From: Emmonsiellopsis sp. PD_33
Taxonomy: Eukaryota > Ascomycota > Eurotiomycetes > Onygenales > Ajellomycetaceae
Direction: 5' to 3'
Length of the DNA: 64,000 nt
Assembly: GCA_032988165.1 (NCBI GenBank)
Contig: JANTQF010000002.1
Span: 1 to 64,000 of the forward strand
The translations under genes were made by a program, and so were the position numbers. Below the pieces are notes generated by a model. It ran no database searches, was not told where the DNA came from, and saw only the letters and a program-made list of their open reading frames with translations. Shown here piece after piece: positions 1 to 9,278 of the stretch (position 1 is its first letter; each line of letters starts with the position of its first letter).

Positions 1-25
1 GTGTGTGTGTGTGTGTGTGTGTGTG
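1..25. repeat. (GT)n microsatellite
   Basis: Twelve GT units plus one G run from the first base of the window, so the repeat probably continues to the left. It is a simple dinucleotide tract with no sign of coding function. Confidence 0.95.
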
Positions 26-1437
26 ACTAACTGCTTGATTGTTTGAAATGATATAGAAGGAGAAACTCGACCCGATCACTGGTATTAGCAGTGAGGGATA
101 CGTGGGCAAGGGGTTCGTGCAGAGCGCGCCGGAGAAGAAGTGAAAGGATAAGAGTGAATGAGAGAGGAACTTATTCTATCGTTGTTTTGTTTTGTTTTAT
201 CCTGCCTACTCTCTTTTTCCATGGGGTGGGCGAGGTGGTAAGATAAACCAACCAATTGAAAGAATGTGTTTTTCATTTCAATTCATTTCCTTTTCCTTAC
301 ACCGACGCGATGCGATGGCTGCGAAGAGAAGAGACAAGACCAGATCAGACCATAAATGCCAACAAAAGAAAGAAAAGAGGGGAAGCAAAACAAAACAAAA
401 TCTCTGAGAAAATTATATTATTTTTGTATTATGTAACTAACTATGGATACATCCACTATTACATGGCTACTGCTACTGCTGTGTTTTCCTTTGTCCTTTT
501 CTTTTCTTTTTTTTACTTGTTCAATTGTTTACTGTTATACTTCTGGCTTGGACCTTGGTTGGTGGATGTGTGTATATAACTAGAGCTAAAGAGAGAGAGA
601 GGGATGTAATGAAAAGTATCTTTAAAGAATTATTCTTAAAGGATGTAGTATGTAGTAGTTATATATATATAGTTAGGGAAACAGCTAGAGAAATCAAGAG
701 GAATAGAGAGAGGGGGGAAAGGCAGTGTGCATATATTCATTCATCCTCTGGTTAGATAGATATGAGTACTTTCTTCCCTCATACTCTTAAGTCTTGTCGT
801 CATTGAGTCCTGGGGGATATAGCCGTAATCATGCCTTTACTGTATGTAACCTTAGCAGGCTACTACCTATTTACTTGGTTATAGGCACGATTTAACTACA
901 GGCTCCTGTTTTCGTCAGTGTGCCTCATCTCATTAGGCGCCTGCTGGATAGATTATGTTCGAATTGACTGGCTTGTTCTTTCGCTAAGTTAAATTACGCT
1001 CTGACTTTGACGATGAGGAGATTTATTATTTATTATGGATGGCTTGGGAGTCTTCGCACGTTGCACTGTGCCATATCAGCCATCGATCCCCAGAAGGTGG
1101 CAGGGTTTATTTTCAATAATATTGACCTTGTCTCGAGGCAACTACTGATATCAGTCTGATATTCTACACTGAAGACTGTCTGTCTCGACTCTACTAAATA
1201 ACTGGCTTATGGTCCTGGTCAGCCTGTCTTGCCTTGCCATAGCCACCATTTCCAGCCTCAACGGAACCTCGCTCATGTTCGTCCGCCAAAGCCAAGGAGT
1301 TAAATAATCGACGTAGTTAGTTATTTATTTAGCGTCAGCTGAGCCCGACCAGGGACGAGACGGGATATTTATTTATCAGGACATGCGGAATACAATATCC
1401 CCCATCCCATCCACCACCACCGCCATACCCCCCCATC
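26..1437. other. Gene-free spacer, A/T-rich
   Basis: No credible gene was seen. The stretch has purine-rich runs (AAAGAAAGAAAAG-like near 365-400), T-rich runs near 490-515, GAGAGA tracts near 590-600 and 705, and short TATATA near 660-670. Open frames here are short and show no recognisable domain. The last few hundred bases are presumably the promoter and leader of the gene starting at 1438. Confidence 0.6.
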
Positions 1438-2700
1438 ATGAGATTCGAAGTCCCCCTCTCGCTGAAAATAGGCCTCTGCACCTGCTGCGGGCCATGCGCC
1501 CTCCTCGCCTTTCTCTACACAGAATGCATCCGGCCCGCGGTCAAGAAGACCAAGACGGGCGCGAAACGCCAACGCCATAAACACGCCGCGCCCTCGCCCA
1601 TGCCCAAAGTGCGCAAACGGGAGCTGAGCTTCGATGGCAATGTGCCGCCGTCTGGGCCTGAGGAGCCGCGGTCCTTTCTCCCTGCGGCGGTGAGGAAACG
1701 GGAGCCGCGACGGATCTATACGCAGCACCAGTCGGGGTTTTTCCGATTGCCTGGGGAAGTCCGGCAGATGGTTTATGAGTATGTGTTCGGCACGGCGGAT
1801 GTGCATGTTGAAGCTATGCATGGGAGGCTTGGGTCTTTCCATTGCCAGCGCCAGCAGGGTCGGGACTTGGCTGGTGATAGTGATGTGGATGATGATGCAT
1901 TGCCAGATGACGCTGGATCTGGGCTGGAGTCTGAGGGATGGCCCTGCGAACCATGTTTCGATCGGGAGGTCATTAAACGGACGCCCGCGGATAGCTGCCG
2001 TCGTATACCAAAGGTCCAAACGTATGCTGATACGGGGATTGGCGTGTTGGGATTCCTCTGCGCTTGTCGGAGAATGTATGTATGCCTCTGCAAATGCATT
2101 TTATACGACTACCCCATCTTACATCCATCTAGATACACAGAAACCATCAACGCCCTCTACTCAAACCGAACCTTCATCTTCCGCCGCCCAGACGCCCTCT
2201 TATACTTCCTCTCAACAATCCCCCGCCACCGCCTTGATCTAATAACGTCAATATACATCGACGGCTCCGCCCCGGACCCGCACGATGAATACATGTATTC
2301 CCTAATCGACATGCCGCGGTTCTACCAGCAGCAATACAATCAGCAAGTAACACCCGAATGGTCCGCACTCCTGCATCCCTGGTCCAACGGCCGCGCACGG
2401 GTATGGGATGCCGCGTGCCTCGCGCTGGGCCAGCTGCAGGGGCTGAAGTCGCTGCGCGTCTTTCTCACGGCGGCGTGCTCGCCCTATAATCCGACCCTTT
2501 TGCTGTCGCCGTTGCGCGGGGTTTCGGTTGTCCCTGGTGGTTGGTTTGAGGTTACGGTTAATTGGGAGGGGGAGACAGACACCAGCTGGGTGGTGGAGGA
2601 CTTCCCGTTTACGTTGGCGAGGGAGCTGGGGAGGAGAGGGGCGAGGATGCACGCTCCGCGTGCGTCTAGGCCGAGGGGGAGGCTACAGATTGATCCTTAG
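1438..2700 (+). CDS. DUF7730-type fungal hypothetical protein
   Basis: Function is unknown. The product resembles the large fungal DUF7730 group, whose core reads like an F-box-adjacent fold. Near residue 100 is the hallmark LPGEVRQMVYEYVFG, and after the intron comes YTETINALYSNRTF. The reading frame is open throughout, but an intron is likely at 2076-2132: GTATGT donor, CTAG acceptor, 57 nt and in phase. Splicing it gives CRRIYTETINALYSN, the usual family junction, and a product of about 401 residues. The N-terminus (residues 5-30) is hydrophobic and cysteine-rich, possibly a membrane anchor, followed by a basic KKTKTGAKRQRHK stretch. The ATG at 1438 is the first in frame. Family membership is recognised from motifs; any role is unproven. 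Confidence 0.75.
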   Translation: MRFEVPLSLKIGLCTCCGPCALLAFLYTECIRPAVKKTKTGAKRQRHKHAAPSPMPKVRKRELSFDGNVPPSGPEEPRSFLPAAVRKREPRRIYTQHQSGFFRLPGEVRQMVYEYVFGTADVHVEAMHGRLGSFHCQRQQGRDLAGDSDVDDDALPDDAGSGLESEGWPCEPCFDREVIKRTPADSCRRIPKVQTYADTGIGVLGFLCACRRMYVCLCKCILYDYPILHPSRYTETINALYSNRTFIFRRPDALLYFLSTIPRHRLDLITSIYIDGSAPDPHDEYMYSLIDMPRFYQQQYNQQVTPEWSALLHPWSNGRARVWDAACLALGQLQGLKSLRVFLTAACSPYNPTLLLSPLRGVSVVPGGWFEVTVNWEGETDTSWVVEDFPFTLARELGRRGARMHAPRASRPRGRLQIDP

Positions 2701-2754
2701 GTTTGTGTACATTCCCTGCTTGCCTGCAGCTATACGCAGTGGTAACACATGTTC

Positions 2755-3018
2755 CTTTTTAATAATCAGGTATTCCATGAAAGCTTTAAAGGCCCGCTTT
2801 CATGGCTCGAGTCAAGACCCGGGCGAGTCGTCGGCCATTGCTGGCTTTATCCTCGACTCGACCTGGGCAGACCGGCCTGGCAGCAAAGACATGACGTCCC
2901 TATGCTCTGCAGTGACTGACATGGAGTGAGGTGGATTGTTCGGGTCCTTAGAGTTGATACTGGCATTATGATCGAAGGGCAACTGCATTGTATCATTTAT
3001 TATTCCATCACGGCACAT
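2755..3018 (-). pseudogene. Degenerate partial copy of the adjacent NLR gene (ankyrin + C-terminal fragment)
   Basis: Read on the minus strand, about 2830-2985 encodes a decayed ankyrin unit with SINSKD, EHRDVMSLL and RSAQVES. This corresponds to NINSKD, GHKDVVSLL and RSARIED in the intact NLR next door (DNA about 4650-4800). The piece at about 2760-2805 matches the NLR's C-terminal coding DNA at about 3505-3550 (intact peptide KQAFKTFVECLIIG). The two pieces are now adjacent although about 1.1 kb separates them in the intact gene, so the copy has a large internal deletion as well as substitutions and frame damage. No start, NACHT or phosphorylase part is left. It is best read as the remnant of a tandem duplicate. 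Confidence 0.7.
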
Positions 3019-3396
3019 GGTACAGATCTGGTTCTATAAATTCTCTATCACTCCCTTTTTTGCATACATAAAGGTAGTCACAGAGGATATTCATTCTGCT
3101 CCTGTTTCAGCCCCAAAGGCAGCCCGTCCTTGGTCAGTTGTTGTTGTTGACTTTAGATGTCTACCCGAGGAGTAGTAGTACTAAACGTGGCTCAGCAGTG
3201 AACTGGTTAATGACTAAGCAGGAGGTGATCTGATTCTGCCAACCTCCAACCTCGGCTTCCTTCCTTCTTAATTTACAACCAAAACATCATAGCAGCATAC
3301 ATCAGTCAAACAGTGCAGGGAAAATCCATCCAGGAACATCATCATACAACCAGCGAGGTAAGTGCTTGATAGAAGAAGAAGAGCATGAACATGAAA

Positions 3397-6300
3397 TTAT
3401 GAGCTAAGAATTTGATCCAGCACTTCATCCGTCCCATCAATGGGGCCAAGATTTTGTTTTATTATCTCCTGCACTGTTTCAAACAGCGACAACCCATATT
3501 GCTTTCCAATGATCAGGCATTCCACGAAGGTTTTAAAGGCCTGCTTTTGAGCTGGCCCTGGTTGGTGCTGGGATATCAGGGTAGTCATTGTTACTGGGAC
3601 TCCCTCGCAGATCAACCATTGGTGGGCACTGGGCTTGTTCTGACAGAGAACCAGGCATGATGCAGAAAACACATTGAAGTACCAGTGCCGTCCTTTCTCT
3701 CTTGAGTGCTGAGTGATTTGGAGGATGGCGGAGAGGAGGAAAAACAATCTGGAGGAGTCGTGGCATTTGCTGATGTCTCCAAGTTCACGGGTGCATGCCT
3801 GGCAGGCACCATCAAACAGTTGTTCTTCATAGCTGCCGCCGATGAAGCCTTCAACATATTCCGTGATGACTGTCGCGAAGTACTCGATAGGCCGCGGATC
3901 CCTGTTGGCAAGGATGGCGAGGTGCGTGCTGAACATGACTACCACCCGGTCCGCTGTCTCTGCGCTTCTGCCACTCCGAATGGATGCATCGAGGTCGATC
4001 AGGAACTGGCGAACTCCGTAGTCCAATGACTCCCCGGTGCCTCTGCGATAGGCCAGGGAGGCGAACTGCGCGAATGTCCTGGCCGAAATATGCACCCCTT
4101 CTCTCCATCGGTGTTTAGCCGCTGCCAGAATGACGCCAGAGCCTACCAGGACGCCAATTACTAGCAGGGCTTCCAGATCTGCCGTGGAGACCACCTCAAA
4201 CACCCGGACTGAGAGCATCGTCATGGCATCTAGGTCTTTGGGGTTCCTGGCCTCAATCAGCTGGTCGCCAAGCCCCATGAATGACTGCGCCCATTTTCGC
4301 AATCTGGTTGTCTCATTATTCTTGACAAGATCCTGCAAGACCTCCCAGCGGCCAATCGACCAGTGTCTCATGTACAACGCAACCACTTTAAAGACAGGCC
4401 GGAACCGGAGGGAAAAGGTTAGGATCCTGATTGTGAGGTCAACCAGTCTCGATTGATTCTCATATCGCGCCACAAAAAGCTGTTCTTGAAGTTCCAGCAG
4501 CTCTTTTGCGCGCTCTTCTAGTGGGTCCATGGGTCCTCTTAGGAAGGCGACTCCCGGGGGAGTGGGTAATCCATCCACCCGGGCTCCGTGCTCAAGAAGC
4601 AGCTTGACGATATCCTTGGAATTAGCCTGGATGGCTCGAATCAAAGGTGTGTCGCCGTAACTGGCTTTATCCTCGATCCGGGCGGACCGGTCCAGGAGCA
4701 GAGACACAACGTCCTTGTGCCCTCCGGTGACTGCTATATGGAGTGCAGTCAATTTGTCCCGATCCTTAGAATTGATATTGGCACCGTGATCAAGTAACAA
4801 CTCCACCACATCCCGATGGCCCCGGGTGGCGGCCCAGAAAAGCGGCGTCCGGCCGTAGCTATCCTTTCGCGAGGTGTGACGGCGGAAGGAAATGCTATCG
4901 GAGGCATAATGCTTGAGCAACATTTTAGCCCACACCAGATTGCCAAAGTACCCAGCCAGGTGCAAGAGCGTGAACGAGGGCGGAGCTCCGCCGTATTGCT
5001 CCCGATCCCAATAAAATCTCCACCAATCCTCCCGGACTGGAGACTCGTCTCGGAAGAACTGACGTGAAAACTCGGACCGGCCCTCGACCGAGTCGAAGGC
5101 GTTTCGGAAATGCTCTGGCCAGTATAGGCTGGCATAGGCTAAGAGGGTATTATGCAGAGACGCGTTGCGGATACTACCAGGAGATTTGTAACTCCCTTCT
5201 ATGAGTGCTAGGCAGGTCCGCATAAGAGTCCGATGGGTGGTGTGGTTCATGTAGAAGATGTCGATCCCTTCAGCATTGACCTGGTCACTTTGGAAGAAGT
5301 CCCTTGCCGATTCATGAACAAGATTGACTACATCTCCGTCGATTTTCACCAACAGCCCACAGGATGCAAGCCGATCCTTCAGGATTTCGGCTGGCGTCAG
5401 GGCATCAGACCCCTTGATATCTGCTACTACCGCCAGTTCGTCCACTGTCATAGGTCGGGCGGCGAGAACGACCCATTGAAGAATGGGGACCAGCTTTTCT
5501 TTGTCTTCAACTTGCTGGACCAGCCGCCGATAGATTCCACTAAGGCCCTTGGGCACACCATGAAGAATGTCATTGATTTTGAGCCAACTCCTCCCCTTAA
5601 GCTCATCCGCAACAAACCCGACCCATAAAAAGGTTCCTTCAGCGCCCGCCATCAAGGCCTGCCGAACTTGTAGGAGTCTATCCTCTGAAAGGATTTGCTC
5701 GGTTGCCAGTTCAGCAACCTTGGCTGAGATGTATTTTTCAACATCTTTCCCAACCTCTGTATCAGAGTCATCGAGCTTGATCCGACGATATCGACGGAGC
5801 TTGCTCTCCAAAAGTCCTGGCTGGGTTCGGGAGAGAAGGATGACCTTCAGACATGCCTTTGTTTTCTCCTCGGATTCCAAAAAATATTCCCCCAGCACGT
5901 CGAGAAGCTGCTTGAGAGACTCCTCTTCGCACTCATCCAGGCCATCCAGCACACACACCACCTGACAAGACCCACTGTGGTGAAGCAGGATTAGGAAAAG
6001 CTTCCATAGGCAGATAAAGCTGGAAATGGTATATTTGGTTGTTTCAGACCCATCAAAGTAGTTCTGAATATGCTGTGCCAGATGGGGATGGAGGCTGAGC
6101 CATTGGTATATCACACCTCTCATGAGGGTCACTGCCGTGTTCCGGGTCTTGTCGCGGTTACTACAGAAGTAGTAAAGGAGAACGCCTTGGGCAGAGTCAA
6201 CCACTGGCTGCAACTCCTCGGTGATATAGATAGCTAGCATAGTTTTCCCTTTTCCAGGGCCGCCTGAGATCCAGAGGAGCTGTGGATCGGCACCTTCCAG

Positions 6301-7401
6301 CCACTCTTGATAGTTAGGATGCCGTGTGAGCCATTCGCAGGTGCCATCCACCCTCCGTCCTTTCAATGCGATCAGAGAGCTTCGGTCAACCTCGGGTCTG
6401 GTCAAGAGCAAAGCATCGAGGACAGTGGCGACAACCGAATCTGTGACTGATAACAGAGGCACTGGTTTTGGGGCTGTGGGGATCAATGACAGGATCTCCT
6501 TGGCATACGCAGCGGCGGCAGCGGCGGCGTGCCCTTGCCAGCGCTTCGTCTTGTGCGAATCTGCATAGTCACAGATTCCCCGGATGACCAGGCATTGGGC
6601 GATGTCCATCAAGCCGGCCGCCTCCATCTCAAAACAAAGGATCCCATGCTCGCGCGCCAACTTGTCCCGTGTAGCACCATGCCGCATCACCTGATTGCCG
6701 GATGCAATCAGACCGTAATGGACTTTAGGGTTCTGGGTTCCTCGCGGCGGCCGGTGTCGGACCCTACCGGGGTCACAATGATTACACGCATTGTCTGCAG
6801 ACTCGGCGCTGTGGTCATAGTCCGACTCAAAGAGGACGTCTTGCTCCGGGCCTGGATGGGCAAAGAAAATGGTGTCCTTCTGCACAATCTTGGAGATGTA
6901 ACTGGGTATTTGACTTTCTCCGAGGATATTATTCGTCTCGACCTTGCCCGCGGCCGTGAGGAGTAGGGTTGATGGTTTATTCAACGCCCCAGTACTGGTA
7001 AACTGATCTTCCGCGCACTTCTTCCCAAAATCGTACTGGATAATGCCCGGCCGGGCCGGCGTCGGCCTACTCACAACAATATCACCAAGACGAATATCCT
7101 CCTTCGTACTCGGCACTCCTCCCCCGATGCCGACCATCAAGTTGAACCGGATGGACTTGAAGCTCGCGAGCATCTGAGCAGCGACAGTAGCGGCCGAGGT
7201 GGTCCCATACACACCGAAGGGCAGGCACGCGACTACAATATTATGACCGCCGAGACTTCCTAGAACATATGCATTGGTGTCGTTCATACTCGGATCGGCA
7301 GGTAAGTCGTCGTAAATGCGGTCAAGCATTGCCTTCGCCGCTGCCATCTCCAACGGAAGGGCGCAAATCCATCCGACCGTATAGTCATCCCGGGAGGCCA
7401 T
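3397..7401 (-). CDS. NLR-like STAND protein: nucleoside-phosphorylase domain, NACHT, ankyrin repeats
   Basis: A fungal NOD-like receptor of 1334 residues in one uninterrupted exon. Residues about 8-305 are a PNP_UDP_1 nucleoside phosphorylase-like domain with MVGIGGGVPS, CFEMEAAGLM and GICDYADSHK; the last two carry the usual nucleoside-binding Glu and the catalytic Asp. Residues about 370-540 are a NACHT NTPase with P-loop GGPGKGKT (380-387) and Walker B VVCVLDGLDE (481-490). A helical winged-helix-like stretch follows. Ankyrin repeats span about 809-945 (about four units). The C-terminal 390 residues match nothing I recognise and include a hydrophobic segment LLVIGVLVGSGVILAAA. The start is the ATG at 7401; upstream in-frame codons up to 7533 begin only with GTG. 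Known relatives act in non-self recognition and regulated cell death; here that is inference. A decayed partial copy lies downstream. Confidence 0.88.
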   Translation of the reverse strand: MASRDDYTVGWICALPLEMAAAKAMLDRIYDDLPADPSMNDTNAYVLGSLGGHNIVVACLPFGVYGTTSAATVAAQMLASFKSIRFNLMVGIGGGVPSTKEDIRLGDIVVSRPTPARPGIIQYDFGKKCAEDQFTSTGALNKPSTLLLTAAGKVETNNILGESQIPSYISKIVQKDTIFFAHPGPEQDVLFESDYDHSAESADNACNHCDPGRVRHRPPRGTQNPKVHYGLIASGNQVMRHGATRDKLAREHGILCFEMEAAGLMDIAQCLVIRGICDYADSHKTKRWQGHAAAAAAAYAKEILSLIPTAPKPVPLLSVTDSVVATVLDALLLTRPEVDRSSLIALKGRRVDGTCEWLTRHPNYQEWLEGADPQLLWISGGPGKGKTMLAIYITEELQPVVDSAQGVLLYYFCSNRDKTRNTAVTLMRGVIYQWLSLHPHLAQHIQNYFDGSETTKYTISSFICLWKLFLILLHHSGSCQVVCVLDGLDECEEESLKQLLDVLGEYFLESEEKTKACLKVILLSRTQPGLLESKLRRYRRIKLDDSDTEVGKDVEKYISAKVAELATEQILSEDRLLQVRQALMAGAEGTFLWVGFVADELKGRSWLKINDILHGVPKGLSGIYRRLVQQVEDKEKLVPILQWVVLAARPMTVDELAVVADIKGSDALTPAEILKDRLASCGLLVKIDGDVVNLVHESARDFFQSDQVNAEGIDIFYMNHTTHRTLMRTCLALIEGSYKSPGSIRNASLHNTLLAYASLYWPEHFRNAFDSVEGRSEFSRQFFRDESPVREDWWRFYWDREQYGGAPPSFTLLHLAGYFGNLVWAKMLLKHYASDSISFRRHTSRKDSYGRTPLFWAATRGHRDVVELLLDHGANINSKDRDKLTALHIAVTGGHKDVVSLLLDRSARIEDKASYGDTPLIRAIQANSKDIVKLLLEHGARVDGLPTPPGVAFLRGPMDPLEERAKELLELQEQLFVARYENQSRLVDLTIRILTFSLRFRPVFKVVALYMRHWSIGRWEVLQDLVKNNETTRLRKWAQSFMGLGDQLIEARNPKDLDAMTMLSVRVFEVVSTADLEALLVIGVLVGSGVILAAAKHRWREGVHISARTFAQFASLAYRRGTGESLDYGVRQFLIDLDASIRSGRSAETADRVVVMFSTHLAILANRDPRPIEYFATVITEYVEGFIGGSYEEQLFDGACQACTRELGDISKCHDSSRLFFLLSAILQITQHSREKGRHWYFNVFSASCLVLCQNKPSAHQWLICEGVPVTMTTLISQHQPGPAQKQAFKTFVECLIIGKQYGLSLFETVQEIIKQNLGPIDGTDEVLDQILSS

Positions 7402-7814
7402 TTCTGAACGTCGTGGGATATCTACAGTGAGGCACTGATTTGCAGCACAACGGCGGGAAGGCTGCGCGACGAGAGCATTCTTTTTGATGAGTCTGGGAAC
7501 TTGAAGGTATGAAAGAGAGGAAATGGGCCTCACACGGGGTTCAATGGGAAACCCGTTTCCCGTTTAACCCTGGACCTAGACCCCTGAGAAACAGCACCTG
7601 GCATGGTGCTTGGCACTCAGTCGGTGGAATTTTTAACTTCTGAGCCAAAGGCTGAGTGACAGTCCACACCTGGTCCGGTTTCGGGGAATTCGGGCGATTC
7701 GAATTCCATTCGGATTAACGTGATTCGGTTTACACACTGGCTGGCGCTCGACTCCGTCTGGGGGCCACATGTTGGGGCGGCTCATCCCGCACCCCTGACT
7801 TGGGCCTGCAAAAG

Positions 7815-7884
7815 TTGGCCAATCACAGTCACAGCCTTGGGCGCACAAATGTCGGTGCTGTTGATTGATTAGACGCGGAATGGG
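7815..7884. repeat. Imperfect direct repeat, copy 1
   Basis: Copy 1 contains GGCCAATCACAGTCACAGCC, then CTTGGGCGCACAAATGTCGG and TGCTGTTGATTGATTAGAC. Copy 2 at 8024-8093 has GGCGAATCGCAGTGCCAGCC, CTTGTGTGCATAACTGTTGG and TGCTGTTGACTGGAC. The shared GGTGCTGTTGA core is exact. Differences are substitutions and small indels. Confidence 0.75.
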
Positions 7885-8023
7885 GTCAGGAATGCTCGGG
7901 CGACGGGCATCATCTGGGCTGACTTCCAGGGTTGGATAGAGTGCAGGTGACAGCCAATCATTTTGCCCTCTCATGCAAGATGAATGCGCTGTCACATCAA
8001 GTGCATATTCCGGCTTTTAATAC

Positions 8024-8093
8024 TGGCGAATCGCAGTGCCAGCCTTGTGTGCATAACTGTTGGTGCTGTTGACTGGACGGAGCATCGGGATTC
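8024..8093. repeat. Imperfect direct repeat, copy 2
   Basis: Second copy of the element at 7815-7884, in the same orientation about 210 bp away. It ends about 115 bp upstream of the PAQR start codon at 8208, so it lies in the probable promoter or leader of that gene. Confidence 0.75.
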
Positions 8094-8207
8094 GGCAAGA
8101 TCGAAGATGCATCTTCTCAGCCTTCAGCTTTGAATATTTCTTTCTTCATCCCTCTGGGCACACCCCAAAAGAGACCACCAAGCCTTCAGGTTCAATTCTT
8201 CTTGATC

Positions 8208-9278
8208 ATGGCTTTATATCAACGCATATCGCCCGCCCACAGTGAGAGGCCCCTTAAGCGCCCAGCTATCAAGCAACCAAAGATCAAATATCAGTTGCTA
8301 TCAGCAAGCGAGGTGCCATCATGGTATGCCCACAATCCCTTCCTCCGCACTGGATATCGCCCAGTCAATGGGTCAGCCAGACGGTGCCTCAACAGCTTGC
8401 GGTTTACTCATAATGAGACCGTCAATATTTACTCTCACCTGATCCCGGCCGCAATCGCCCTCGCCAGTAATGGCTTCCTCCATCTGTACTTCCATGACCG
8501 TTACCCAACTGCGTCCCTGGTGGACCGGCTGGCAGTACACTTCTATTTGACAACCTCGGTCCTTTGCTTTGGGGTTTCATCCATCTATCACACCCTTGTC
8601 TGCCATTCAGAAGCTCACTCGGATCTCTGGGCCCGCTTGGATTATGTGGCCATCATTCTCCAGACGGTGGGTTCGTTCGTTTCAGGAATCTACGTCACAT
8701 TTTACTGCAAGCCCGGCCTACAGAAACTCTATTGGACCATGGTAGGTAGACTCTCTTACCCGTCCCATTCTCCTCTTAGGCCCCTATGAATATCTTGATT
8801 AACGGAGATGATGGCCCTCACCGTAGACAGGCGTACTGGGACTTGTGTCCACCATTATCGTCGTAAGCCCTCGGTTCCAGAGCAGCCGATGGAGGCAGCT
8901 TCGGCTGTGTACATTTGTCGCGACCGGTCTCTCAGGCTTGTTGCCAATCATCCACGCCGCTTCCATTTATCCATACGCGCAGCTAAACCAGCAGGCCGGG
9001 TTGGGATACTACCTGGTCGAGGGCCTGGCGCTCATTATCGGGGTGGTCTTTTATGCGGTGAGTGTGGCACAAACAGAAGGTTGATTATTGTCTAATGTTC
9101 TTTCTGCTAGACGCATTTCCCCGAGTCGTGGAAACGGGAGCGGTTCGATATCTGGGGCGCATCGCATCAGATTTTTCATATTTTCGTTGTGCTCGCTGCT
9201 GCGATACATGTCTGCGGGCTTCTTGCTGTGTTTGATTGGATTTATAAGAATGATCCAAGCTGTTTGGTTCCTGTTTAA
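8208..9278 (+). CDS. PAQR / AdipoR / hemolysin III-family membrane protein
   Basis: Exons are 8208-8741, 8827-9057 and 9111-9278, giving 310 residues. Seven hydrophobic segments are apparent. Signature motifs are ETVNIYSHLIPA, SSIYHTLVCHSEAHS (Ser and His of the zinc site), WARLDYVAIILQ (Asp) and, in the last exon, SHQIFHIFVVLAA (HxxxH). These are the residues that bind zinc in adiponectin receptors, which are linked to ceramidase-type hydrolysis. Fungal relatives (yeast Izh proteins) affect zinc and sterol homeostasis. Intron 1 uses GTAGGT and acceptor CCGTAG; intron 2 uses GTGAGT and TGCTAG, both phase 0. The ATG at 8208 begins MALYQRISPAHSERP; the frame is open further upstream, but that part lacks family resemblance. 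Family assignment is strong, ligand unknown. Confidence 0.9.

Larger units (their letters stand above)
7402..8207. promoter_or_regulatory. Divergent intergenic region between the NLR and PAQR genes
   Basis: The two flanking genes are transcribed away from each other, so this 806-bp stretch should hold both promoters. It contains an imperfect 70-bp direct repeat (listed separately). No coding sequence is credible. Confidence 0.6.

Noticed and set aside
2701..3018. C-terminal extension of the DUF7730 gene or a separate small gene at 2528-2929
   Set aside because: The frame overlaps the gene in another frame and the DNA is explained by the NLR-derived remnant on the minus strand.
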